A DNA stretch of 64,000 bases, from NCBI GenBank assembly GCA_022820805.1, contig JAJEEV010000009.1, positions 62,001 to 126,000 of the forward strand, written 5' to 3'. A model generated the notes under the pieces. It was not told where the DNA came from. It worked only from the letters and a program-made list of their open reading frames with translations, and ran no database searches. Both the position numbers and the translations under genes were made by a program. Of this stretch, positions 1-7,753 are shown piece after piece. Positions within the stretch are counted from its first letter, which is position 1; each line of letters begins with the position of its first letter. Origin of the DNA: Acidimicrobiia bacterium. GTDB taxonomy: Bacteria > Actinomycetota > Acidimicrobiia > Acidimicrobiales > Aldehydirespiratoraceae.

Positions 1-138
1 GGGCTGGTGCTCAACGTTTGCGACTACATCCACATGCTGGTGTTCGGCCAGTTGACGGCCTCGGGCACCCCCGACGAGATGCGCAACAACCCCGAGGTAA
101 TCGCGGCCTACCTGGGCCACAGCGGGGTCGAGTCATGA
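1..138 (+). CDS. LivG-type ABC transporter ATP-binding protein, 3' end only
   Basis: The window opens inside this gene; 45 codons and a TGA remain. The tail (VCDYIHMLVFGQ, then PEVIAAYLG) matches the usual C-terminus of LivG-type ATPases of branched-chain amino acid/amide uptake systems, just before the protein ends. Walker motifs lie outside the window. It is followed on the same strand by a LivF-type ATPase, a binding protein and a fused permease, so it is probably the first ATPase of that importer. An ATGA at 135-138 overlaps the stop, but the frame opened there closes at once, so the next gene starts at 170. Confidence 0.8.
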   Translation, partial: GLVLNVCDYIHMLVFGQLTASGTPDEMRNNPEVIAAYLGHSGVES

Positions 139-169
139 GCCGGCGGCCAGTCATGGTGGGAGTCGAGTC

Positions 170-892
170 ATGAGCGAGCGCCTCCTGACCATCGAGAACC
201 TCGACACCGGATACGACGGCGTGGCCGTGGTGCGCGGTCTGAGCCTGCACGTCGACGCGGGCGAGGTGGTCGCGTTGCTGGGACCCAACGGTGCGGGCAA
301 GACCACCACGCTGATGACGATCTCGGGCATGGGCCAGATCCTGGACGGCTCGGTGACCATCATGGGCCGGCCGGTGCCGCGGCTGCGCCAGGCCCACCGG
401 GTGGCCCGCTGGGGTGTGATCCACGTGCCCGAGAACCGGGGCCTGCTGTACCAGCTGACCGTGCGCGAGAACCTCCAGCTGGCCAAGACCAGCGGCAAGG
501 TCGACATCGACCGGGCCGTCGACTTCTTCCCCGCCCTCGGCCCGTTGATGAACCGCAGGGGCGGGCTGCTCAGCGGCGGCGAGCAGCAGATGCTCGTCCT
601 CGGCCGGGCCATCGTGGCCGAGCCCAAGCTGATGATGGTCGACGAGATGAGCCTGGGCCTGGCCCCGGTCATCTATGAGGAGCTGATGCCGGTGGTACGC
701 CGTATCGCCGACGAGACCGGCGCCGGGGTGCTGCTGGTGGAACAGCACGTGGACCTGGCCCTGGAGGTGTCCGACCGGGGCTACGTGCTCAACCACGGCG
801 ACCTGGTGATGCAGGGAGACGCGCGTGACCTGCTGGCCGACCGGGCCCTGCTCGACGCCAGCTACCTGGGTGTCGAATCGCTGGAGGCCTGA
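170..892 (+). CDS. livF: LivF-type ABC transporter ATP-binding protein
   Basis: This is a 240-residue ATPase of the branched-chain amino acid/amide (HAAT) importer family, the normal LivF length. Walker A GPNGAGKT lies at about residues 38-45, the signature LSGGEQQ at 134-140, and the Walker B region MMVDEMSLGLAP follows. The catalytic Glu is kept, but the usual DEP is DEM here. The family hydrolyses ATP to drive solute uptake through LivH and LivM permeases. It sits 31 bp after the LivG stop. The ATG at 170 follows a 14-bp repeat of the sequence around the LivG stop. The substrate cannot be read from an ATPase; the neighbouring Rieske and luciferase-like oxidoreductases argue that it need not be an amino acid. 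Confidence 0.88.
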   Translation: MSERLLTIENLDTGYDGVAVVRGLSLHVDAGEVVALLGPNGAGKTTTLMTISGMGQILDGSVTIMGRPVPRLRQAHRVARWGVIHVPENRGLLYQLTVRENLQLAKTSGKVDIDRAVDFFPALGPLMNRRGGLLSGGEQQMLVLGRAIVAEPKLMMVDEMSLGLAPVIYEELMPVVRRIADETGAGVLLVEQHVDLALEVSDRGYVLNHGDLVMQGDARDLLADRALLDASYLGVESLEA

Positions 893-915
893 CGGCCTGG
901 CTGACGATCGCCGGG

Positions 916-2055
916 TTAGTCGAGCAGGCCGGGAACCGCTTCGAGTTGCCGGGTCAAGAACCGCTGGAACTCCCACAGGGGGCGCTCCAGCGGAGAGATC
1001 GGACTGCGGGCGCCGAACGAGCTGCGGATTCGCATGAGGTTGACGATGGTCTCGTCCTCGTCGAGGGTGCCCTCCATCTGCTCTGCCATGTTCTCGGCCC
1101 AGAAGGCGGCTGGATCCGCATCGCCCAGGAAGTCAGGGTGGACGGCGACGGAGTAGCGCACCCTGGTTCGGTCGATGGTGTCAGGTTGGAAGGTCAGGAA
1201 CGAGCTCTGCGTGGGGGACACGGCCAGGAACGAGTTGGGAAAGATGCCGATCTGGAAGAACGCGTCGCGCTTGTCCTCGGGAACCGCCATGTCGCTCAGA
1301 GCCTGCATTCCTGATTCGGGGGTGGCCTTGAGGTCGTGGAATGTGAAGTTGGCTGAGGTCTGCTCGCCGAATTCCATGGCCTGCAGGGGTCCGACGTAGG
1401 GCAGGAACGTCTCGGGGTGGACCATGAAGGTGTGGAGGCTCTCTATGAAGTTCTCGACGAAGGCCTTCCAGTTGGTCGAGAACGTGCGCTCACCGGAGTT
1501 GAGGATGATGTGATCGGTCAGCCCGAATCCCTCCAGGACCGACGGCAGGCCGGCCGCGTAGCGTTCCAGCGGCTCGGCCGAGTCGTTCAGGGACACGAAC
1601 ACCAGCCCGTGCATCGTCTCCGTCCTCAATGCGTGCAGGCCTCGCCCGGTGATGTCGAATCCGTTCATGTACGGAGCGGCCAGCAGGCTCCCGTCCGTGC
1701 CGTAGGTCCATCCGTGGTACGGGCACTCGATCCGGCTGACGTTGCCGCAACCCATGAGGAGATGCGACATCCGGTGCAGGCAGACGTTGGGGAACGCCTG
1801 CAGGGTCCCGTCGCGCTGGCGGAGCACGATGATGGGCTCACCCGCGACCTCGAGCGTCAGGTAGTCGCCCGCATCGGGAAGCTCGGCCGCCCGGCAGACC
1901 CCTGTCCAGTGGGGCCGGAGCACGTGCTCCTGCTCGAGTTCGTAGAGTTCGGAGGACCGGTACGCAGCTGGAGGCAGTGTCAGGGCTTCGGTGAGAGGTC
2001 CTCGGGCTGACTCGCCGATCTGGCTGACGATTTCTCTGAGACCCGGGTCCGCCAT
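916..2055 (-). CDS. Rieske non-heme iron oxygenase, large subunit
   Basis: A 379-residue protein with an N-terminal Rieske [2Fe-2S] domain (CLH at residues 92-94, CPYHGW at 111-116) and a C-terminal catalytic domain. The mononuclear iron motif is seen in NWKAFVENFIESLH followed by MVH, giving probable ligands H208 and H213. Members hydroxylate or demethylate aromatic rings, quaternary amines and similar small organics, taking electrons from a separate reductase, and no reductase gene is visible here. The gene is divergent from the binding-protein gene at 2232 and ends 23 bp from the LivF stop. A second Rieske gene at 21227 sits in the same arrangement with another binding protein. Family assignment is firm; the substrate is unknown. 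Confidence 0.9.
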   Translation of the reverse strand: MADPGLREIVSQIGESARGPLTEALTLPPAAYRSSELYELEQEHVLRPHWTGVCRAAELPDAGDYLTLEVAGEPIIVLRQRDGTLQAFPNVCLHRMSHLLMGCGNVSRIECPYHGWTYGTDGSLLAAPYMNGFDITGRGLHALRTETMHGLVFVSLNDSAEPLERYAAGLPSVLEGFGLTDHIILNSGERTFSTNWKAFVENFIESLHTFMVHPETFLPYVGPLQAMEFGEQTSANFTFHDLKATPESGMQALSDMAVPEDKRDAFFQIGIFPNSFLAVSPTQSSFLTFQPDTIDRTRVRYSVAVHPDFLGDADPAAFWAENMAEQMEGTLDEDETIVNLMRIRSSFGARSPISPLERPLWEFQRFLTRQLEAVPGLLD

Positions 2056-2140
2056 GAGAAAACGGTAGTCGCCGTTAGTCAGCCGGTCAAGACCTGTGCC
2101 ACAGAAAGTGCGGTATTTTCCTCTGCCAAGCTAAGAACGA

Positions 2141-2170
2141 TTGGAATACTCGCAGATATGCCACTATAAG
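2141..2170 (+). promoter_or_regulatory. Candidate sigma70-type promoter for the binding-protein gene
   Basis: TTGGAA (2141-2146), an 18-bp spacer and TATAAG (2165-2170) lie in the divergent gap and read toward the gene at 2232. A short inverted repeat CGGGC-TCTT-GCCCG (2181-2194) falls in the predicted 5' leader. This AT-richer stretch stands out from its GC-rich surroundings. The match is by eye only. Confidence 0.45.
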
Positions 2171-2231
2171 TACACTCAAGCGGGCTCTTGCCCGAGGTTC
2201 TGGCGACGACCACCACCAGGGGGGAATGCAA

Positions 2232-3632
2232 ATGTTCAGAACATCACGACAATTGCCGATACTGAGCGCTGTGCTGGCCGTCTGCCTGATAGCGGCGGCC
2301 TGCGGCGACGACGCTGGCGAGGATCCGGCGGACTCCCAGGCGCCGGCTGTCTCAGAGGAGGCAGCCGCAGCCGACACGGACAGCGCCTCGGAGGCCGACA
2401 GCACTGCTGAGGCCCCCGATGACGCTGACACGATGGACGACACCGAGACTCCCGATGATGCGGGCACGGCCGACGACGCCGCGCCGGATGCCGCGGAACC
2501 GGCGCCCGAGGAGCCGAAGGCCCCGATCAAGTTCGGGGCGATCAACATGCAGGACGGCGTGATCGCGTTCCCCGAGGTCGGTGAGAGCATCGAGATCTGG
2601 GTCGACTATTGGAACGCCAACGGCGGCATCAACGGTCACCCGGTCGAACTCGAGTTGTGCACGGCCGGCGACGATGCCGAGTCGGCTCTGGCCTGCGCGC
2701 AGCGGTTCGCCAACGACGACTCCGTCGAGTTCGTCTATCTCGGTGTGGTCATCAACAGCGCAGCCGTGTATGAGACGCTGGGCCCGGCAGGGGTCAACAA
2801 GCCCATGCTCGGCAACCTGTTGTTCGACGTGCCCGACCAGCTCCAGCCAGGGCTCTACTCCACCGATCCCGGCACCCTCGCCCTCGCGTACGAGGCGCTG
2901 AGGTACGCGGTCGAGGAGGGCACCACCAGCATGGCCGTGGTCGTGGACGACAGCGATGTCGGCGAGGCGACCCTCGGTCTGGTGGACTTCGTGTTCTCGT
3001 CGTTGGGCGGAGAGACGACGACCGCCGTCAAGGTCGCGACCGGCCAGGCCGACTTCCTGCCCGCTCTGACCGCGGCAGGGGTGGCTGACACCCAGGGGCT
3101 GATCCTGCTGATCGGCGAGTCGGCGGCCTGCCAGCCGACCCGTGACGGTCTGGAGGCGCTCGGCCTGGGCGACCTGCCCGTCTACCTCGGCGAATGGTGT
3201 GTGGGCGAGGAGTTCCGGGAGGCCGGGACCTCCGAGGGCTGGCGCACAGTCATCGGTCACAACGGTCCCCTCTTCGGGTCCGATCCGGACTCCGACCTGG
3301 TCCATCAGGTCTATGATGACGCGGGGGCGGGAAAGCCCTTCGGCCTGATCCTGCCGAATCTGGTCAACATGGACTTCGCCTTCCAGGTGCTGGAGGCTGC
3401 AGCCGCCGAGGCGGGAGGACTGCCGACCGCCGAGCAGGTTCACGCCGCTGCCACCGCTCGTCCCTACGAGCTGCTGCTCGGGCCGACGGTCTCCTGCCCC
3501 GGTCCCGGCCTCTGGGTGAGCACATGCAACTCCGGGGCTCGGGTGATCACCCTCGAGGACGGCCAATGGGTCGGCCTCAGCCCCTTCAATGCAGCCCCGA
3601 TGACGTTCTTCGACGTGCTGTTGGAGGGCTGA
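2232..3632 (+). CDS. ABC transporter substrate-binding lipoprotein (Peripla_BP_6 type)
   Basis: A 466-residue exported solute-binding protein of the branched-chain amino acid/amide type. The ATG at 2232 has AGGGGGG seven bases upstream; an in-frame ATG at 2226 is too close to it. The N-terminus has basic residues, a hydrophobic core and a lipobox-like LIAAAC with Cys 24 as lipidation site. A linker of about 70 residues made almost only of Ala, Asp, Glu, Pro and Thr precedes the ligand-binding fold (from about APIKFGAINMQ). The C-terminus carries SCPGP and paired Cys residues also found in the paralog at 22643. The permease follows at 3718, so this is the receptor of the LivFGHM-type importer. 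The ligand is unknown. Confidence 0.88.
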   Translation: MFRTSRQLPILSAVLAVCLIAAACGDDAGEDPADSQAPAVSEEAAAADTDSASEADSTAEAPDDADTMDDTETPDDAGTADDAAPDAAEPAPEEPKAPIKFGAINMQDGVIAFPEVGESIEIWVDYWNANGGINGHPVELELCTAGDDAESALACAQRFANDDSVEFVYLGVVINSAAVYETLGPAGVNKPMLGNLLFDVPDQLQPGLYSTDPGTLALAYEALRYAVEEGTTSMAVVVDDSDVGEATLGLVDFVFSSLGGETTTAVKVATGQADFLPALTAAGVADTQGLILLIGESAACQPTRDGLEALGLGDLPVYLGEWCVGEEFREAGTSEGWRTVIGHNGPLFGSDPDSDLVHQVYDDAGAGKPFGLILPNLVNMDFAFQVLEAAAAEAGGLPTAEQVHAAATARPYELLLGPTVSCPGPGLWVSTCNSGARVITLEDGQWVGLSPFNAAPMTFFDVLLEG

Positions 3633-3717
3633 GCCCTACGCTGCAGGAGTCGTTCCGCAAGGGCTGGGCGGGCCGCGTCGGCGCCTGCCCAGCCCCGAAT
3701 CCAGGTGAGGTGAGGGC

Positions 3718-5769
3718 GTGGGGCCGTACGCGCAGCAGGTGCTCCTCAGCTCGGGGGCGGGCGCGATCTTCGCGGCGCTGGCCATCGGCCTGGTTCTCAC
3801 CTACCGGGCGTCGGGCGTAATCAACTTCGCCCACGGCGCCATCGCTACCTGGGTCGCCTACACCTACACCAGCCTCCAGAACGATGGCGACATTCCGATC
3901 CCGCCGCTGCCCAACCCGGTCGCGCCCATCGAGGGCATCTTCGACGTCGAGATCTTCGACTTTCCCACGTTCGTCAGCATGGGCGGACCGTGGCCCGAAG
4001 GGTGGGCGGTACTGGGCGCGCTGACCATCGCGGCCCTGCTCGGGCTCCTGCTGCACTTCGGCGTGTTCCGCGCGCTGCGGTACCAGCCGCCGCTGACCAA
4101 GGTGGTGGCCTCAGTCGGCATCATGCTGGCCTTCCAGAGCGCGATCGTGCTGCGCTACGGGGGTACCCGCCCGCCGAGGATCGAGCCGATCATCCCCGAC
4201 GGTCTGCGGACCAGCACCGCCAACGTGTTCGGCAGCATCGTGCCCTGGGACCGGTTCGCGCTGCTGGCCATCACGCTGGCGATGACGGCCGGTCTGTGGT
4301 TCCTGTTCCGGTACAGCCGCTACGGCCTCCACACCCGGGCCTCTGCTGAGAACGAGCAGTATGCGACGCTCCTGGGGATCGCCGCCGACAGGCAGGCCGC
4401 CCTGTCCTGGATGCTGGGGACGGTGCTGGCTGGGTTCGTAGGGATCCTGGTGGCGCCGACGACGAGCCTTACCCCGACGAACTTCACGCTGTTCATCGTT
4501 CCCGCGCTGGGAGCGGCGCTGCTGGCCCGCTTCACTTCATTCTGGGTCGCGGCGCTGGGGGCCGTCGGCATCGCGATGGGCCAGAACGTGTTGCTGTTCG
4601 CGGAGATAGATCAGGACTGGTTCCCGAGCCTGAACCTCGACGCCGTGCTGCCTCTGGCCATCATTGTTGGCGCGATGGTGGTGCGGGGCGAGGTGCTGCC
4701 GGGCCGCGGCGCCATTGAGGCTGGGCGACTACCTCAGGCCTTCGTCGCCCGATGGCGGCCGACGCTGGCCGGGTTCTGGGTGGCCGCGGCGGCCGCGGTC
4801 GTCGTATGGGGCCCCTTCGACTACCGGATCGGCATGACCAACACCATGATCGGCGCCATCCTGGTGCTGTCGCTGGTGGTCGTCACCGGCTATGTGGGCC
4901 AGATCTCCCTTGCACAGCTGGCGTTCACCGGCGTGGCTGCAGCCGGCCTCGCCGCGTTCGGCACGGATGCCGGAATTCCGTTCCCCATCGCTCCACTGCT
5001 GGCCGCGGCGGTGGCGACCCTGTTCGGGCTGGTCGTGGCGCTGCCTGCTCTGAGGGTGCGGGGCGCCTCGCTCGCCATCGTTACTCTCGCGGCTGCGGTC
5101 GCCATCGACCAGCTCGTCTTCCGGGGAGACGGCTGGTTCCGGATAGAGGGCGTCCCGAACCGCAGCTTCGACGATCCTTCCCTCTTCGGGGTGGAGTTCG
5201 GGCCCTCCTCCAGCTTTCCCATCAACGGCGACGAGTTGCCTACGCCCGCCTTCGGCCTCTTCGTCCTAGTGGTCCTGGTGTTGCTGGCGATCATGGTGAG
5301 CCGGCTGAGGCAGAGCCGGCTCGGTGAGCAGATGCTCGCGGTCAGGGCCAACGAACGGGCCGCAGCCGCGGCCGGCGTGAACGTGGCGGGGATCAAGCTC
5401 GCCGCGTTCGGCATCGCCGCATTCATCGCGGCCGTCGCGGGGACGCTCAACGCCTACAAGCTCGGAACGATCCAGATCACCAACTACACGGTGTTGACCA
5501 ATCTCGCCATCCTGGCGTTCGCCTACCTGGGAGGAATCTCCAGCATCACCGGGGCTCTGTACGCGGGCACGCTGTTCTCGGCCGGGATCGGGGTCGTGGT
5601 GGGGGAGGAGTTCATCGACCTGGGCCGCTACGAGGCCTACGTCGCCGGGGTCGCGCTCGTGCTGACCGCGATAGTGAACCCGGAAGGGATCGACGGGTTC
5701 GACCGGGCGCAGCGTGAGCGGCTCCGGAGATGGTGGCGCCGGCGGCGGGCAGCGATGGCGCCGGCATGA
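3718..5769 (+). CDS. Fused branched-chain-type ABC permease (LivH-LivM)
   Basis: A 683-residue polytopic membrane protein. The first 300 or so residues resemble LivH (LTYRASGVINFAHGAI near the start is a family hallmark). The second half resembles LivM (VVTGYVGQISLAQLAF and GVNVAGIKLAAFGIAAFIA). In most systems these are two proteins of roughly 300 and 350 residues; here they form one chain with no internal stop. The GTG at 3718 has AGGTGAGG just upstream, which decides the start. It forms the membrane channel for the binding protein at 2232 and the ATPases at 1 and 170. Only one permease gene is present in the window, while there are two binding proteins. Confidence 0.9.
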   Translation: MGPYAQQVLLSSGAGAIFAALAIGLVLTYRASGVINFAHGAIATWVAYTYTSLQNDGDIPIPPLPNPVAPIEGIFDVEIFDFPTFVSMGGPWPEGWAVLGALTIAALLGLLLHFGVFRALRYQPPLTKVVASVGIMLAFQSAIVLRYGGTRPPRIEPIIPDGLRTSTANVFGSIVPWDRFALLAITLAMTAGLWFLFRYSRYGLHTRASAENEQYATLLGIAADRQAALSWMLGTVLAGFVGILVAPTTSLTPTNFTLFIVPALGAALLARFTSFWVAALGAVGIAMGQNVLLFAEIDQDWFPSLNLDAVLPLAIIVGAMVVRGEVLPGRGAIEAGRLPQAFVARWRPTLAGFWVAAAAAVVVWGPFDYRIGMTNTMIGAILVLSLVVVTGYVGQISLAQLAFTGVAAAGLAAFGTDAGIPFPIAPLLAAAVATLFGLVVALPALRVRGASLAIVTLAAAVAIDQLVFRGDGWFRIEGVPNRSFDDPSLFGVEFGPSSSFPINGDELPTPAFGLFVLVVLVLLAIMVSRLRQSRLGEQMLAVRANERAAAAAGVNVAGIKLAAFGIAAFIAAVAGTLNAYKLGTIQITNYTVLTNLAILAFAYLGGISSITGALYAGTLFSAGIGVVVGEEFIDLGRYEAYVAGVALVLTAIVNPEGIDGFDRAQRERLRRWWRRRRAAMAPA

Positions 5770-5786
5770 TCTGTCCCATTCCGCGA

Positions 5787-5844
5787 GCCGGAGCGTCCGG
5801 TGAGCAGACGCTCAGGTTCCGGTACCTGAGCGTCCGACTCCGGC
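5787..5844. other. Two-tier intercistronic hairpin
   Basis: Between the permease and the luciferase-like gene an outer 7-bp stem (GCCGGAG at 5787-5793 with CTCCGGC at 5838-5844) encloses a perfect 11-bp stem (GACGCTCAGGT at 5807-5817 with ACCTGAGCGTC at 5824-5834, loop TCCGGT). There is no T-run, so it is not a canonical terminator. It stops 9 bp before the AAGGAG ribosome binding site of the next gene and could set transcript stability or the expression ratio. Confidence 0.6.
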
Positions 5845-5864
5845 CCCCGAGCAAGGAGTAGAGA

Positions 5865-6737
5865 GTGACTGCCTTCTCGCTGATCGACATGCCCGCAGTC
5901 GTCGCTGACGGGGTGCACAGCGCTGCCCGGGCCGAGGCCGCGGGCTTGCATCGCTACATGGTGGCGCAGGTGGAGCGTGCCGACTGCGTGGCCGTGCTGG
6001 CTGTCGTGGCCGATCGCGTGCCCGGGATCGAGCTGGCCACCGCGGTCATGGCGATCCAGTCGACGCTGCCGCAGTATGTCGCCCAGCAGGCCCGCACCCT
6101 GAACCAGATCAGCGGGGGACGCTTCACGCTGGGGCTCGGTGTGAGCCACGAGCCCGTTGCCGTAGGGATGCTGGGACTCACCTGGGACCGCCCGTACCGC
6201 CACATGGTGGAGTATCTCGACGCGGTGCTGCCCCTGCTGGCCGACCAGCGGGTTGATGTCGACGGCTCGAAGGTGTCGCACCACACCGAGATCGACGTGC
6301 CAGGGCCTGCACCGAAGGTGATGCTGGCCGCGATGGGCCCGCGGATGCTGGCGCTGGCACGTGACCGCACCGAGGGCACCGTGCTGGGCTGGACGGGGCC
6401 GCGCACCATCGAGAGCCATGTGCGCCCCACCATCGGGTCCGGCTCATGGGTGTCGGCCATCGTGTCGGTGTGCGTGACCAGCGATCCCGAGGACGCCAGG
6501 CGCAGGATCGGCGAGGAGCTCGCGATCTACACGATGCTGCCGTCGTATCAGGCCATGGTGGAGCGCGAGGGCACAACCCACATGATGGACCTGGTGGCGG
6601 TGGGCGATCCCGACCAGGTCCGCGCCGAGCTGGCCCGCTACGCGGCCGCGGGCGCCGACGAGGTGGCGATCGATGTCCAGGGCACCCCCGAGGAGCGCGA
6701 GCGGGCCTGGCAGATGATCGAAGAGGGACTGGAGTGA
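5865..6737 (+). CDS. Luciferase-like (F420/FMN-dependent) oxidoreductase
   Basis: A 290-residue TIM-barrel flavin or F420 oxidoreductase of the bacterial luciferase superfamily. Recognisable segments are ISGGRFTLGLG (family barrel motif), PRMLALARDRTEG, and a C-terminal VAVGDPDQVRAELARYAAAGADEV helix-strand repeat. The GTG at 5865 has AAGGAG six bases upstream. Its closest relative in the window is the gene at 24286, of identical length and mostly identical sequence. It follows the permease gene by 95 bp with a strong hairpin in between, so it belongs to the transport operon. Family members oxidise or reduce small organics with F420 or FMN; substrate and cofactor are not decided by sequence alone. 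Confidence 0.85.
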   Translation: MTAFSLIDMPAVVADGVHSAARAEAAGLHRYMVAQVERADCVAVLAVVADRVPGIELATAVMAIQSTLPQYVAQQARTLNQISGGRFTLGLGVSHEPVAVGMLGLTWDRPYRHMVEYLDAVLPLLADQRVDVDGSKVSHHTEIDVPGPAPKVMLAAMGPRMLALARDRTEGTVLGWTGPRTIESHVRPTIGSGSWVSAIVSVCVTSDPEDARRRIGEELAIYTMLPSYQAMVEREGTTHMMDLVAVGDPDQVRAELARYAAAGADEVAIDVQGTPEERERAWQMIEEGLE

Positions 6738-6762
6738 CCCCGGCCCCGGGGCCATCCCCGAG

Positions 6763-7602
6763 TCAGCGCGGCAATACCCAGTCAGCGTCGACGTGGAGTC
6801 GTCCGCGTTTCATGGCCTCGTACCGGGGATCGAGTATCTCGAACGTCATGTCGGGGTGGGGTAGCAGCCAGAAGTCCCCGGCTCCGATGCCGGCCAGTGC
6901 GAGGCGCCCCACCTCGTCGGGGTCCATGCCGCGGGCCAGGTAGTCCGCCACCTCAGCCGCCCGCCGGCCCTCGGCGGAGGGCTGACCACCGGAGTCGACG
7001 AGGTTCTTCGAGGAGGTGGCCATCAGGTCGGTTGCGACGGGACCGGGACACAGGACCGAGCATGAGATCCCCGGGTGGTCGCGCCGCATCTCGATGGCGA
7101 GCCCCTCCATGATTCCCACCACCGCGAACTTGGTGCCGCTGTAGGCCACCAGGTCGGGGTCGCCGGCCAGGCCCGACAGCGAGGCGGTGGAGCAGATGTG
7201 GCCCCGGCCCTGCTCGATCATCGCGGGCAGGAAGGTCTGGATCCCGTTGATCACGCCCTGCACGTTCACTTCGAGCAGCAGCCTCCAGTCGGCGTGACTG
7301 CACTGCGGCACGGGTCGGGCAAGCCCGACGCCGGCGTTGTTGAACAGCAGGTCGACAGGCCCGCCGTGCTCTGTCGCGGCCCGCTGCAGCGCGTGGACCT
7401 CGCTGAGGTCTCGCACGTCGCAAGGGTGCGCCCAGACACTCCCGCCCTCGGCGCGCAGCGCGCTCGCGGCCTCCTCCAACCGGCCACCATCGATGTCTGA
7501 CATGACCACGCTCATGCCCTCGGCGACACATGCCCGCACGAGTCCCAAGCCGATGCCGCTGGCGGCGCCGGTGACGACCGCGGTCCCTGATGCTGGATCC
7601 AA
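6763..7602 (-). CDS. Short-chain dehydrogenase/reductase (SDR)
   Basis: A 279-residue classical SDR. The cofactor motif TGAASGIG lies near the N-terminus, NNAG in the middle, and the catalytic YSGTK (Y-x3-K) follows a Ser-rich strand. The TTG at 7602 is chosen because AAGGAG lies seven bases upstream and the domain begins right after it; in-frame codons further upstream lack a ribosome site. It faces the luciferase-like gene at its 3' end, with a GC palindrome between the stops, and is divergent from the alcohol dehydrogenase at 7754. The substrate is unknown; the C-terminus is slightly longer than in typical 250-residue SDRs. Confidence 0.87.
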   Translation of the reverse strand: MDPASGTAVVTGAASGIGLGLVRACVAEGMSVVMSDIDGGRLEEAASALRAEGGSVWAHPCDVRDLSEVHALQRAATEHGGPVDLLFNNAGVGLARPVPQCSHADWRLLLEVNVQGVINGIQTFLPAMIEQGRGHICSTASLSGLAGDPDLVAYSGTKFAVVGIMEGLAIEMRRDHPGISCSVLCPGPVATDLMATSSKNLVDSGGQPSAEGRRAAEVADYLARGMDPDEVGRLALAGIGAGDFWLLPHPDMTFEILDPRYEAMKRGRLHVDADWVLPR

Positions 7603-7716
7603 TGGGCTTCTCCTTCGTCGAGCGCGTGCAGCCATGGCGAAGGCTAGGTGGTCGATCCGTCCCGGCGCGAATAGCCCATTCGCCCGTCAAGCGCCGCCGG
7701 CGCCCACGGAGGCTGT

Positions 7717-7746
7717 TTGACCTCCCCCTTCGCCGTCGACTATCAC
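7717..7746 (+). promoter_or_regulatory. Promoter for the alcohol dehydrogenase gene, apparently leaderless
   Basis: TTGACC (7717-7722), an 18-bp spacer and TATCAC (7741-7746) end seven bases before the ATG at 7754. No Shine-Dalgarno sequence precedes that ATG, so transcription probably starts at or next to the start codon. Upstream, an inverted repeat GCGAAT-AGCCC-ATTCGC (7667-7683) in the same divergent gap could be an operator. Confidence 0.45.
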
Positions 7747-7753
7747 GGCACGA

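Noticed and set aside
2085-2094. GGTCAAGACC upstream of the first Rieske gene as a fifth TetR operator
   Set aside because: Only the central 10 bases match; the outer arms (AGTCAGCC and TGTGCCAC) share almost nothing with CTAATGTG and CACATTAG.
3586-4056. Antisense frames over the permease as small regulatory genes
   Set aside because: No ribosome sites or motifs; composition matches antisense of membrane-protein codons.
6742-6753. GGCCCCGGGGCC between convergent genes as a terminator
   Set aside because: It is a loopless palindrome without a T-run; in such GC-rich DNA this is expected by chance.
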